Positions 30,773-40,677 are shown, numbered from the stretch's first letter. The stretch is 64,000 bases of DNA from Comamonadaceae bacterium M7527 (GCA_021044545.1 CP087990.1:1984001-2048000), one strand, 5' to 3'. Translations and numbers: made by a program. Notes: generated by a model not told the origin, from the sequence alone.

Positions 30773-33552
30773 GTGACATGCTCAGCATCAGCAGTACAGC
30801 TGTGATGGCCTACCAGCGTGCCTTGGGCACGGTGAGTAACAACATTGCCAACGTTGGCACAGAGGGCTACTCACGCCAAGACATCACGCTGAACGCCAAC
30901 ACGCCCAGCAAACAAGGCTCGGTGTACATAGGCAACGGCGTGGTGTTTGACGGGGTGAAACGCCAAGTGAATGACTTCGTAGAAAGCAACTTGCGCAACA
31001 GCCAAAGTGACTTGGCCACGCAAGAGCCTATGCTCAGCTACGCCAACCGCGTGGTCGACATCATGGGCAGTGAGTCTACGGGCCTGACCACCGCGCTCAA
31101 CCAATTTTTTGCAGGCGCACAAGCCTTGTCGGCAGACCCTGCGTCTACTATTTTGCGCGCCAACTTCATGAGTGACGCAGACAGTCTGACATCGCGTTTT
31201 CGCGAGCTGTCAGGCCAACTCAGCTCCTTGCAAGACGAAACAGCACAAGCGGTAGACGCCAAAGTGGGCGAGCTCAACACCTTGGCCAATCAGTTGGCGC
31301 TGGTGAACAAACAGTTGGCTAAAAACCTCACGGTAGCCAAGCAGCCCCCTGAGTTGATGGATCAACGCGATTTGATCTTGAAGCAAATGTCGCAATTTGC
31401 CAGCATCAAAACCAGCTTCACCACCAACGGCTCGGTCAGCGTGAGCTTGGGCCAAACCATAAGCCAGGGCAAACTCGTAGACGGGCAGCAGGTTAACCCG
31501 CTGACCGTTGCGTTTAGCCCTACGTCACCCGACAAAGTCGACCTAGCCGTGCGCTTAACAGACGGCAGTTTGCAAACGCTGTCGAGCATCAGCAGCGGTG
31601 AAATTGGCGGCCTGTTGGCGTTTAGAGAGCAAGTGCTGTCACCCGCTCGCAGCTCTCTTGATGTATTGGCCACCACCTTTGCCAATGAAGTCAATGCGGT
31701 GCACACCCAAAGCCTAGACGGCTACGGCAACCCGGGCCAAGCCATGTTTGGTTTTGATACGGTTGCCGGCGACACCTACGTCACTGGCGGCATGCGCGTG
31801 CTACTCGATGACCCACAAAAAATAGCCGCTGCCGCGCAGTTCAGGGTGATAGAAGAGCCCAACAACCCCAGCACTGTGCGCGCCACGCTGGCTTACCAAG
31901 AGCCTTTGCCGTCCACCACGCCAGCTGATATCAGCGCCAACCTGGTGAACAACCCAAGCCCCAGCGCCGGTGTGGCCGTCACGCTCAGTGCAACGCAACC
32001 GTTTGCCATGCTCACCAGCGTGGCCGCAGGCACGCAAAGCGCAGTGGTGTATTTGGACGATTTGCAAGCGGGCCAAGCCGTGCAGGTGATGACACGCGAG
32101 GGCGTGCACGTGTTGGGCGACGAGCTCACACTTGACGAACAAAACATGATGCTGCGCGACACCTACGGCTTTAACGCCCAGGCCAAGTACAGCACCGACT
32201 ACCTAAACGTGGAAGGTGAGGCCGCCTACCGCAAGTCAGACTTGTTTTTAGGTGCCAAAGCTGAGCCCTTGTTGGCGCAGGTGTTTGACGATGCCGGTTT
32301 GCCCATGGATGGTCAGCCGCTGGAAGCCTTGCTGCAAAGCGGGCGCATCAGCGCCCAAATTGGCGAGGCCGGTATTGCTGCCGGTGCGCTCACGCTAAAC
32401 GGCGTGTCGCTGGGCGAACTGGTGCCAGCTGGTGAGTATCTGCAAGCCAGCGAAGTTGCCACGTGGCTTGACAGCGCTGGTGTGCCAGGCCTCACGGCCA
32501 CGGCTACCAACGAAGTACGGGTTGCAAGTGCCTCGCTAAACCTCAGCCGCACGCTGGAGCTACAAGGCGAAGGTGCCACAGTGGCCACCATCACACCGCC
32601 AGCTGGTGGTTTTGCCGACGCCGCTGCGCTGGCAGAGGCTATCAACGCACAAAGCGTTGTGAGTCAAGTGAGTGCCAGCTTGTCAAAAGACGGCGAGTTG
32701 GTGCTGACCAACGTGGCCGGCAGCGAGGGCAAACACATTGCGGTAGGTCCAGCCCAGCTGGGCGGCCAACCAGACAATGCCCTGGGTATTCCCGCGCAAA
32801 CCTTTGCCGGCAGTATTACGCTGAGCCGCAGCCTGGACGACCCATTAGACCAAGACATTCGCGTAGGCATAGGTGCCAATGGCAGCGCACAAGACTTAAA
32901 AGCCTTGGGCCTTCGCACAGCGGTGTATGTGGCTGATGAGTCTCAAGACGAATACCTGGTGATGGTGACAGGCGCAGGCAGCTTAAGCGCCAGCGCCAGC
33001 TACACCGCCAGCACCCAAGACGCCACCCAAGCCTTGCGCGCGCAGCCGTTTGACATCACGTTGACGGCGACCAACGAATACACCATTACCGACCGCAACA
33101 CTGGCACCATAGTGGCCACGCGCGCCTTTGACCCCAACGCCTTGCCGCCTAGCATCAGCTACCAAGGTATTACGCTCACGTTCACCAGCCCACCAGCTGT
33201 GGGCGACCAGTTTGGCGTTGACGGTAACCAAGACGGCGTAGGCAACAACGAAGGCATGCTGCGCATTGTTGGCTTGGCCTCAGACAAGGTCATGCCTGGC
33301 AACAAAACCTTTGCCGAGGCCTACATAGAGCAGGTGAGCCAAGTGGGCAACATGTCGCAGCAAGCGCGAGTGGCCAAAGACGCACTCACTGTGGTGTACG
33401 ACCAAGCGCTTGAGACCCGCGACGGCATTTCAGGTGTGAGCTTAGACGAAGAAGCCGCCAACCTCATTCGATTTCAACAGGCCTACCAAGCCTCAGCCAA
33501 AGTGATGCAAACCGCCAGCACGCTGTTTGACGCCATTTTGGCGGTTCGCTAA
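30769..33552 (+). CDS. flgK: Enlarged hook-filament junction protein FlgK (927 residues)
   Basis: FlgK is the first hook-associated junction protein. The N-terminus (STAVMAYQRALGTVSNNIANVGTEGYSRQDI) and C-terminus (VSLDEEAANLIRFQQAYQASAKVM) are canonical. FlgK is commonly 450-680 residues; this one is 927. The added middle region has beta-rich domains with flagellin-IN-like segments (for example a GGFADAAALAEAINA helix near 32610) and a dockerin-like GNQDGVGNNEG turn near 33225. The module shared by FlgE, FliD and the giant flagellin was not found here. The start overlaps flgJ, and FlgN is its expected chaperone. Confidence 0.94.
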   Translation: MSDMLSISSTAVMAYQRALGTVSNNIANVGTEGYSRQDITLNANTPSKQGSVYIGNGVVFDGVKRQVNDFVESNLRNSQSDLATQEPMLSYANRVVDIMGSESTGLTTALNQFFAGAQALSADPASTILRANFMSDADSLTSRFRELSGQLSSLQDETAQAVDAKVGELNTLANQLALVNKQLAKNLTVAKQPPELMDQRDLILKQMSQFASIKTSFTTNGSVSVSLGQTISQGKLVDGQQVNPLTVAFSPTSPDKVDLAVRLTDGSLQTLSSISSGEIGGLLAFREQVLSPARSSLDVLATTFANEVNAVHTQSLDGYGNPGQAMFGFDTVAGDTYVTGGMRVLLDDPQKIAAAAQFRVIEEPNNPSTVRATLAYQEPLPSTTPADISANLVNNPSPSAGVAVTLSATQPFAMLTSVAAGTQSAVVYLDDLQAGQAVQVMTREGVHVLGDELTLDEQNMMLRDTYGFNAQAKYSTDYLNVEGEAAYRKSDLFLGAKAEPLLAQVFDDAGLPMDGQPLEALLQSGRISAQIGEAGIAAGALTLNGVSLGELVPAGEYLQASEVATWLDSAGVPGLTATATNEVRVASASLNLSRTLELQGEGATVATITPPAGGFADAAALAEAINAQSVVSQVSASLSKDGELVLTNVAGSEGKHIAVGPAQLGGQPDNALGIPAQTFAGSITLSRSLDDPLDQDIRVGIGANGSAQDLKALGLRTAVYVADESQDEYLVMVTGAGSLSASASYTASTQDATQALRAQPFDITLTATNEYTITDRNTGTIVATRAFDPNALPPSISYQGITLTFTSPPAVGDQFGVDGNQDGVGNNEGMLRIVGLASDKVMPGNKTFAEAYIEQVSQVGNMSQQARVAKDALTVVYDQALETRDGISGVSLDEEAANLIRFQQAYQASAKVMQTASTLFDAILAVR

Positions 33553-33565
33553 CTAGGACGACGTT

Positions 33566-34489
33566 ATGAAAATATCCACCTCATTCCTATTTGACCGCGC
33601 CACCAACCAAATGAGCACGGTACAAAACAAGCTGTCTACCGCGCAGGCGCAAATGTCGCAAGGCAAACAAGTCATTGCGCCCAGCGACGCACCAGACCAA
33701 GCAGCCGTCATCACGCGGTTTAAAGGCGTGATTCAGAAAAACGAGGGCTACCTCAACACCCTAAACGGCGCCAATGCACGCTACCAAGCCGAGGAAACTG
33801 CGCTGGGCAACGTCAACGACTCGCTTATACGTATGCGGGAGTTAAGTATTCAAGCTGCCAACGACACCGTAGGTCCGGCTGACAGGCAAGCCTTGGCCAT
33901 GGAAATGTCTGGCTTGCGCGACCAAGTCATGAGTTTGGCCAACACCCAGGATGAAAGTGGGTCTTACCTGTTTGCGGGTAGCCGCGTGGGTGAGCCTGCA
34001 TTTGGCACCAATGCACAAGGCGAGTTTGTGTACCAGGGTGACCAGTCGCGTATCAACGTGTTGGTGGGTGACCAGCGCACCATACAACTCAACCGCCCCG
34101 GCGCTGATGCCTTTACACGTGCAGTGCGTGTAGACGACGAGGGTAAGTCGTATGGCGTCAGCTTTTTTCAGGCCATGGATGACTTGATCAACGCGGTAAA
34201 AAACTCAGACCGCGACGGTATGAATCGCGGCGTGGGCGAGCTAGACAAACTGCAAGAAGGTGTTGGCTTGTCATTGGCCCAAATTGGTACCGACATGAAT
34301 GTTGTGGCGTCTCAGCAAACAGTGATAGACGAGACTGTGTTGCGCCTCAAGAGCCTGTTGTCCGAAGTTGAAGACCTGGACTACGCCGAGGCCATCACCA
34401 AAATGAACAAGGACATGCTGGCCCTAGAGGCCGCGCAAAGCAGCTTTGCCAAGGTCACGCAGTTGAACTTGTTCAACTACATCAATTAA
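33566..34489 (+). CDS. flgL: Hook-filament junction protein FlgL
   Basis: FlgL is the second junction protein. It has a flagellin-like fold at both ends: N-terminal STSFLFDRATNQMSTVQNKL with GKQVIAPSDAPDQAAV, and C-terminal LDYAEAITKMNKDMLALEAAQSSFAKV. The 307-residue length is normal, in contrast to FlgK and the flagellins around it. It starts 13 bases after flgK with AGGACG before the ATG. Confidence 0.96.
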   Translation: MKISTSFLFDRATNQMSTVQNKLSTAQAQMSQGKQVIAPSDAPDQAAVITRFKGVIQKNEGYLNTLNGANARYQAEETALGNVNDSLIRMRELSIQAANDTVGPADRQALAMEMSGLRDQVMSLANTQDESGSYLFAGSRVGEPAFGTNAQGEFVYQGDQSRINVLVGDQRTIQLNRPGADAFTRAVRVDDEGKSYGVSFFQAMDDLINAVKNSDRDGMNRGVGELDKLQEGVGLSLAQIGTDMNVVASQQTVIDETVLRLKSLLSEVEDLDYAEAITKMNKDMLALEAAQSSFAKVTQLNLFNYIN

Positions 34490-34522
34490 GTCTGGCGTGT
34501 TTGCTAATGCCAAACGTTTGAC

Positions 34523-34549
34523 TAAAGTATGGATGAGTCGCACCGATGC
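34523..34549 (+). promoter_or_regulatory. FliA (sigma-28) type promoter for fliD
   Basis: TAAAGTAT, an 11-base spacer and ACCGATGC match the FliA pattern, with the TAAAGT and CCGAT cores intact. It lies 36 bases before the fliD ATG. Confidence 0.65.
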
Positions 34550-34585
34550 TTAATTTGTTGTTGGATATACAGGTAGGAGCCGGCA

Positions 34586-36319
34586 ATGGCCACTAACATG
34601 ATTAGCGCCTTGGGCGCGGGCTCTGGCGTAGACGTGCAAGCCTTGGCCCAAAGCTTGGTGGATGCCGAGAAGGTGCCTCGCGAGGCGGCCATCAATACCA
34701 AAATCGACGATCAAGAGCGTCGAGTGGCAGGCTATTCAGCGTTGATGCTGGCTTTGGAAACCGTTAAAACGGCATTCGAAAAGCTCAACGACGTCACCGA
34801 CTTCAATGCCTACGAAACGACCAATAGCCAGCCAGATGCTTTGGGCGTGGCCGTTACATCTGGCGCAGCACCCGGTAGGCATACCGTTGAAGTGCAGCAA
34901 TTGGCTGCATCTCAAAGAACGGCGACCAACCAATTCGCCAGCGCAGACCAAGTGTTGTCGGGTGGCAACCCATTCAGCATTCAGCTGACTTTAAACGGCG
35001 AAAGCCAGACCAGTATCCGTGTGAGCGATCCAAGCCCGCAAGGTCTTGTCGACGCCATAAACGACGCTGAGCAAGGCGTTACGGCGCAGCTTTTGAATAC
35101 TGGTGACGCCACAAACCCCTATACGGTTGTACTGACTGGCCCTGTTGGGTCTGTTGGGGCATTTGGCTACACGACCGACGATGCAACGGGCACTGGGCAG
35201 CTTGAAACGCTGACTTTTCAGGGTGCAACAGAAGACGGCACCATAAGCGTTGGCGGTGTTGCGGTAGAGGGGACTGCCGGCCAAACTGCCACCGAGGTTG
35301 CTGAGGCTGTCCGAGCAGCGCTTGAGACCTCCAACTTTATAACGCAGGCAACAGGGCGCTCTGTGGCAGCGGGGGCAACTGATGGCACTCTCAGCTTTCA
35401 ATGGGCAGCCTCAGATGGGGCAGCGCCAGAGCTGTCTTTCGCAGACGCCGACACCACAGGCGCTGCCATGACAAGGCAAACCGATACAGCGTTTGGCGCT
35501 GGCAATGCACTGTCAGATGTGTCATTCAGCGACACCAACCTGCAAGACGCGCAAGACGCACGGATGGTGGTGAACGGGCTCACCATTACCAGGGGCTCAA
35601 ACGCGGTAGACGGTGTCATACCCGGTGTTTACCTAGACTTGTTTGCGATGACAGCAGGTACTGCAGCCAATATACGCATTACCCGTGATACCGCTGCCGT
35701 AAAGGAAAACGTGCAGGCAGTGGTGCAGGCCTATAACGACGCGACGTCTGACTTTGCCATTTTGACGGGTGCCAGGTCTGAGGACGAAGAAGATATTTAC
35801 AGCGGATCGCTTGCGGGTGACAGCACGGTTAGGCGCGTGAAAGAGCAGTTGCGCAGCATGTTCTTGAACGACTCTTCAACACCTGGAAGCAGTCTTAGTG
35901 CCTTTAGAGACCTGGGCTTAGACATAGATAGAACGGGTGTCATGTCTATCGACGAAGACAAACTAGACGCAGCGCTTGCGGACAACTATGACGATGTGGT
36001 CCAGTTGTTCAGCGCCAATACCAACAGGCAGTCAAACTATGGCACGGCTAACCGCGGGCTGGCGGGTGACGCCGTTAAGGCGCTGGACGACCTCATCGCC
36101 GCGCGCGGTGTGTTGGCCACCCAAAGTGCTGGCTCCGAGCAACGCATTACCAGCTACGAGGCCGAGCTGGAAGCTTTGAATACCCGTATGGAGTCATTAC
36201 TAGCCCGCTACAACAAACAGTTTGGCGTGATGGAGTCGCTGGTGGGGCAGTCCAACGCCATGCGTGAGAGTCTCAAGTCCACGTTTGAGGGCATGATGGC
36301 TATGTACACCAATAATTAA
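34586..36319 (+). CDS. fliD: Flagellar filament cap protein FliD
   Basis: FliD caps the filament and folds flagellin as it arrives. The 577-residue product shows the N-terminal SALGAGSGVDVQALAQSLVDAEK pattern. Its C-terminal coiled-coil region has ITSYEAELEALNTRMESLLARYNKQF and ends MRESLKSTFEGMMAMY. FliD is usually about 450-480 residues; the extra length is largely one copy of the shared module at about residues 206-307 (TISVGGVAVEG, TATEVAEAVRAAL, GRSVAAGATDG). AGGAGC precedes the ATG. FliS and FliT genes, often next, are not seen. Confidence 0.95.
   Translation: MATNMISALGAGSGVDVQALAQSLVDAEKVPREAAINTKIDDQERRVAGYSALMLALETVKTAFEKLNDVTDFNAYETTNSQPDALGVAVTSGAAPGRHTVEVQQLAASQRTATNQFASADQVLSGGNPFSIQLTLNGESQTSIRVSDPSPQGLVDAINDAEQGVTAQLLNTGDATNPYTVVLTGPVGSVGAFGYTTDDATGTGQLETLTFQGATEDGTISVGGVAVEGTAGQTATEVAEAVRAALETSNFITQATGRSVAAGATDGTLSFQWAASDGAAPELSFADADTTGAAMTRQTDTAFGAGNALSDVSFSDTNLQDAQDARMVVNGLTITRGSNAVDGVIPGVYLDLFAMTAGTAANIRITRDTAAVKENVQAVVQAYNDATSDFAILTGARSEDEEDIYSGSLAGDSTVRRVKEQLRSMFLNDSSTPGSSLSAFRDLGLDIDRTGVMSIDEDKLDAALADNYDDVVQLFSANTNRQSNYGTANRGLAGDAVKALDDLIAARGVLATQSAGSEQRITSYEAELEALNTRMESLLARYNKQFGVMESLVGQSNAMRESLKSTFEGMMAMYTNN
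35201..35505 (+). repeat. Single copy of the shared axial-protein module inside fliD
   Basis: About 100 residues repeat the order seen in FlgE and the giant flagellin: LTFQGA, G-T-ISVGGVAV, AGQTATEVA, a VRAAL helix, NFITQATGRSV, DGTLSFQWAASDG and SFADADTTGA. Similarity to flgE copy 1 is visible by eye (for example WAASD near the end). Confidence 0.8.
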
Positions 36320-36337
36320 GCCTTAGTCAGTAACATC

Positions 36338-36379
36338 AAGGCCTGCTCATGGCCTTTAAGCGTCTATTTAAGACGTTTT
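36338..36379 (+). terminator. Tandem hairpins after fliD
   Basis: AAGGCC/GGCCTT (6 bp, 7-base loop) is followed by CGTCT/AGACG (5 bp, 5-base loop) and TTTT at 36376-36379. Together they form a plausible weak terminator between fliD and the flaG promoter. Confidence 0.45.
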
Positions 36380-36391
36380 GCAAAAAAATCC

Positions 36392-36418
36392 TCAAGTTCT
36401 TTTTTCAGGTGCCGACCC
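36392..36418 (+). promoter_or_regulatory. FliA (sigma-28) type promoter for flaG
   Basis: TCAAGTTC, an 11-base spacer and GCCGACCC match the FliA pattern (6 of 8 and 5 of 8). It lies 89 bases before flaG. Confidence 0.5.
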
Positions 36419-36506
36419 TAGACCTGATGGCTGACTATGCGTGTCGTGCGCATTTACCTACTTCAATACAGCTCGTATTGAAAAAAGCCAGACAAGGACG
36501 GATGTC

Positions 36507-36875
36507 ATGAGCAATGAAATGTCAAACATAACCGCAGTGGCCCAGCCTGCGGTCAGCGCCGCCAAGCAAGCTGCGCCTCAACCCCGAGCGGCAGTCCCGG
36601 CCCCTGATAGAGCGCCCGTTGCGCCAGCTGTACAAATTGACCCAGAAGAAATGCGTCAAAACTTGCACGAGGCCATTGAGCGGCTCAACGAGCAAGTAGA
36701 GCGCAATGGCCGAGGGCTGAACTTTGCGCTTGATGAGCGCTTAAACCGCCCCGTCATCACTGTTCGCAGCACGGCGTCAGGCGAGATTATTCGGCAGATA
36801 CCCAATGAGGTCGTCATCAAAGTGGCGCACAGCATCGAAGACATCAAGGGCTTGCTAACCGACCAGCTTGGCTAG
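36507..36875 (+). CDS. flaG: Flagellar protein FlaG
   Basis: FlaG is a small protein linked to filament length control in polarly flagellated bacteria. The 122-residue product has a disordered Ala/Pro-rich N-terminal half. The FlaG domain follows: LNEQVERNGRGLNFALDERLNRPVITVRS, ending SGEIIRQIPNEVVIKVAHSIEDI. The ATG at 36507 has AAGGACG upstream; an in-frame extension to 36441 lacks a good ribosome binding site. It lies between fliD and the first flagellin. Confidence 0.9.
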   Translation: MSNEMSNITAVAQPAVSAAKQAAPQPRAAVPAPDRAPVAPAVQIDPEEMRQNLHEAIERLNEQVERNGRGLNFALDERLNRPVITVRSTASGEIIRQIPNEVVIKVAHSIEDIKGLLTDQLG

Positions 36876-36933
36876 TGCTTGTGCTGAGCGGTCTTGGCTT
36901 TGAAAAAAGTTTTTAAAAAAAACACCGCATCAC

Positions 36934-36960
36934 TAAAGAAGTTAAACAAGCCACCGAATC
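36934..36960 (+). promoter_or_regulatory. FliA (sigma-28) type promoter for the first flagellin
   Basis: TAAAGAAG, an 11-base spacer and ACCGAATC show a good -35 and a CCGA -10 core. It lies about 147 bases before the flagellin ATG at 37107. Confidence 0.5.
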
Positions 36961-37106
36961 ACTAGTCATCAGGTAGGGCAAATGCTCTTTCTGCCAGGGG
37001 TGTAGCGACAAATCAGTTTGCCGCTCGCCAAGTTCCTTAGCAGTTCAAGGCCCCCAAGGCAGCTGCTTTTTAAAGATCAAGTTCCCTTAATTTCAGGAGA
37101 ATCATC

Positions 37107-40012
37107 ATGTCAGTTATCAACACCAACGTTAAATCGCTTGTTGCACAAAACGCATTGGCGGCAAACAACAAGAGCCTGTCTACCGCTATGGAGCGTTTGT
37201 CTACGGGCTCTCGCATCAACTCTGCAAAAGATGACGCGGCGGGTTTGGCAATCAGTTCTCGAATGGAATCGCAGGTTCGAGGTTTGAATGCTGCAGTTCG
37301 AAATGCAAGCGACGGTATATCCCTTGCTCAAACAGCCGAGGGTGCCATGGAGGAAATCTCCAGCATGTTGCAACGTATGCGTGAGTTGGCTGTTCAGTCC
37401 AGTAACGGTACCAACAATAGCCAAGATCGTGCAAACCTGGACGCCGAGGTGCAACAACTAAAAAGTGAAATCGATCGTGTTGTAAGCACTACCGAATTCA
37501 ATGGCCGTTCAGTTTTAAATGGCTCACTGAATGCGCAGTTGCAAATCGGAGCTGATGCTGGGCAGACAATGACCATGGCAGTCAATGATCTTTCTACACT
37601 GTCCTTAGGTACTATTAATGGCACGAGTACAACTGCTGGCGTGACAGAAGGTAGCTTCCAGGGCGTTCAGGCTACCCCCACTGAGGCTGAAATCACCTTT
37701 AATGGCAATGGCGAATTCAAGTTTGTCCTTGAGGTGGACATGGGGGCGGGTATTGGACACGAGTCTTACAATATCACCGGAACGGTAGCAAATGGTAGCG
37801 CTGAAGACGTAGTAGACGCTATCAACTCGGCCATACGTAATACCCCTGTTGGCGGTACTGGTGTGGTAGCAGGTGCTTCAGACGCTATATCTGCCAGCTA
37901 CAACGGCCGCACGGTTTCTATTAGTAACGCTGCCGGTGGTCTGATCAAGTTGCATGCTGGCGTCGCCAGTGGTGTGACTTCGGGTGCGCCAAACGCTATG
38001 ACCTCCACAGCCTTGTCGAGTGCCGGTACAACTGCGACCTACAACTCCGTCTCTGGAGGCGCTTCGTCTCAAGATCTGATCCTCGGTGGCGCTTCAGGCA
38101 CCGCAACTGCCATTGACGTTACAACACGCGCTGTCGTTGATAAGGCGGCTACTAGTGAGGTATACACGTTTGGTGGTACGACGAAGGCTACTGATGTGGC
38201 TCAGATGACACTCACCGCTAACGGTGTGACGACCGTGCTGCAAGGTACGTTGACAGCAGCAGGCGTGTCTGATGTGGTAACACAGCTGACCGCAGACCCT
38301 GCTTACAGCACATCAGGCTTTCTCATTTCTGAAACTTCTGATGGGAAATTGCAGGTTGAGCGTTACGACGGCGCCTCATTTACAGTCGACGCTTCGCATT
38401 TGAGTGGAGGTGCTGCTGTAACTTCAACGCCTATGACACTCACTGGAGCAACAGGTCTCACTGACATTGTGGCGAACGGTGCTCAAGTGGTTGCGGCGGG
38501 TGCTACGAGCACTGCGGAACCTGTTGAGTTGGCGTTGACGGTTGGTGGCCTGGCCACCGGTGCTACCACAGGTGACAAGCTAGCCTTCGATCTTGTGAGC
38601 GGTGGGGTTACAGAGTCAGTGAGTGTCTCGCTGGCAGGTGGCGCTAATGGAGACAGCGTCGACAGTATCATCTTGGACTTGCGCGATGCGCTGTCTACGG
38701 CGTCAAACACCAACTACGAAATTGGAAAAAATACTGACGGCCAAATGGTTATTGCACGCAAAGACGGTGCTGCGTTTGATACCCGCGTTACGCAACAAGT
38801 GACCGCCGGCACTGTGGCAACGACTAACCTGTTGACGCTTCAAACCTCGGGTGGTGCGGAGCTTGTCTCCTCCACAGGCTTCTATCAAAGTGCAAACGCA
38901 ACAGCGACTTCGGACATGTACTTGAGCCTGATGGGTAACGACACCTATACAGTTCAGTTCGGTCAAACTACTGGCGGCTCCGTACCGCTAACCGCGACTA
39001 ATCTGGTTACGTTCAGCTACGATGGCACCGACGCTTCGCTGGCAAGTGCCGCTGCCGACTTGCAGGCCAATTTGTCCACACTGCCCAAGTTGGCTGGTAA
39101 CGCGAACGCGTACGACTTTTCTGTGACGGTAGAGGGGGGCGCCTGCGAGTCTCTGAGGCTAACGGCTACGACTTTGCACTCTTAGGCTTTGAATCCGCTG
39201 GTGCTGGTCGGATCTCCGCCTCATTGGGTGATAACCAGTCTGGTACCGGTGGTGTGACTACCAAGTTGCTTGACGATACTGCTTATGGTCTCACTGCGGC
39301 AACGACTGCCACGACGCCCTCATTAGCGGCCACTGCAGTGACGATGTCTTTTGCACCTGCCGCAACAGCTACAGCTTCTGATACATATTCTTTTGAAATT
39401 ACCGATGGTTCTGCCACCGCTGTGATCTCAAACGTGCTATATGACGGTTTTGATGCGGACGATACCAGCATGGAGGCAGCTATCAACTCCGCGTTGACAC
39501 GTTCAGGTTTGGACAGTGTGATGTCTGTTACGTATGACGCAACAGCTAAAGCCTTTACGTTGACACATACGCTCGGAAAAGAGGTGAGTATTCAAAACTT
39601 CCAGTCTGATAACTCTGAAAACTTGTTAATCCAAGCGGGCACTGGCACTACGGGCGTTACTAGGTATCTTGACGACAATTACACGTCGTCTGCAGGGCAG
39701 TCTGTCCGTAGCATAGCTATTACATCCGCAAGCTTAGCCAGTGATGCGGTGGGTATCTTGGATGCTGCTATCGAGGACGTCTCTGCGGAGCGTGCCAATC
39801 TCGGTGCCATTCAGAATCGATTGGATCACACGATCAACAACTTGACCAACATTAGCACCAATACGTCCGCATCACGTAGCCGTATTCAAGATACTGATTA
39901 CGGTGCGGAAACCGCCAGCTTGGCCAAGGCGCAAATTATTCAGCAGGCTGCTACAGCTATGCTGGCCCAGGCCAACCAGTCGTCACAGTCTGTGTTGAGC
40001 TTGCTGCAGTAA
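37107..40012 (+). pseudogene. fliC: Flagellin 1, about 968 residues, frameshifted at a six-G tract
   Basis: The filament subunit's N-terminal D0/D1 helices are intact (SVINTNVKSLVAQNALAANN, GSRINSAKDDAAGLAISSRM, ISSMLQRMRELAVQSSNGTN). The central part is expanded with beta-rich repeats, two of which resemble a domain in FlgE. The first frame stops at 39183-39185 after 692 residues. The C-terminal half, from about VSEANGYDFALLGF through ASRSRIQDTDYGAETASLAKAQI to SVLSLLQ, continues in another frame to TAA 40010-40012. One extra G in the run at 39134-39139 (6 to 7) restores the full protein. As written, the product lacks the C-terminal D0/D1 helices and could not polymerise. Phase variation or a homopolymer sequencing error are both possible. 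Confidence 0.85.
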
Positions 40013-40020
40013 GCTGATCA

Positions 40021-40089
40021 TTAGCCAGCACCTTAGCGGAGCTGGCTAATGTAGAAAACCCGCCAAGTGTTGCAACTCGGCGGGTTTTT
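40021..40089 (+). terminator. Tandem terminator after flagellin 1
   Basis: A 9-bp hairpin, TTAGCCAGC/GCTGGCTAA (40021-40049), is followed by AACCCGCC/GGCGGGTT (40057-40086) and a T-rich run. The second hairpin is a clear intrinsic terminator. Confidence 0.85.
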
Positions 40090-40116
40090 ATATTTGTGGG
40101 TACAAGAGCGCTTTTT

Positions 40117-40132
40117 GGGCATGGTGTTTGCT
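40117..40132 (+). promoter_or_regulatory. Possible sigma-54 promoter of the TPR-like gene
   Basis: GGGCATGGTGTTTGCT has GG and GC 12 bases apart, a perfect TTGCT -12 element and a weaker -24 element. It lies after the flagellin 1 terminator and 51 bases before the next ATG. Confidence 0.5.
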
Positions 40133-40182
40133 TGAGCAATGCGTAACAAAACTATTTGTCCCTGCCTACCTAGGAGTTCTCC

Positions 40183-40653
40183 ATGACCAGCCTTTTAAAT
40201 TCTCTTCGCAGTCACAACCTCACCAGTGCCAATGCTTTTCCATTGTCGGATTTGCAGCGCTACTCGCCCTCAGACATTCGCGTCACCATTCAGGCCTTAA
40301 TGGCTGAAGACCGCACAGACCTGGCCTTTGCTTTGGGCGAGGCGGGTATCAGCCTGTACCCACACAGTGAGGACATGTTGGCCATTACGGGCTTGCTGGC
40401 CGCTGCGCAACAAGATTGGGCCTGCGCTATTGAGCGTTTGACTGAGTTAAAAACCTTGCAAGGTGAGCGTACCCAAGCGTTTACCTACCTCATGCTTACA
40501 CGCGCTTACCGCTGCGACTTAGACCCTGTATCTGCCCTGGAGACTGTTGAACTGGGTTTGGCCTACTACCCGGAAGACACTGACTTGCTGGCCCAGCATG
40601 CCCAGTTGAAGGCAGATGGTGTGCATACCTTTTCTGCAGTGAAAGCCGACTAG
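40183..40653 (+). CDS. TPR-like small protein between the two flagellin genes
   Basis: The 156-residue product is alpha-helical with TPR-like spacing (DLAFALGEAGISLYPHSEDML, then LTELKTLQGERTQAFTYLMLTRAYRC and ALETVELGLAYYPEDTDLLA). It has no signal peptide or membrane helix and is therefore cytoplasmic. TAGGAG precedes the ATG. It has its own candidate sigma-54 promoter and a strong terminator, so it is a monocistronic unit between flagellins. No family name is recognised. Inference: a filament-specific chaperone or regulator, perhaps replacing the absent fliS. Confidence 0.65.
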   Translation: MTSLLNSLRSHNLTSANAFPLSDLQRYSPSDIRVTIQALMAEDRTDLAFALGEAGISLYPHSEDMLAITGLLAAAQQDWACAIERLTELKTLQGERTQAFTYLMLTRAYRCDLDPVSALETVELGLAYYPEDTDLLAQHAQLKADGVHTFSAVKAD

Positions 40654-40677
40654 GGCTTACTCAGCACTTTATGTAAG

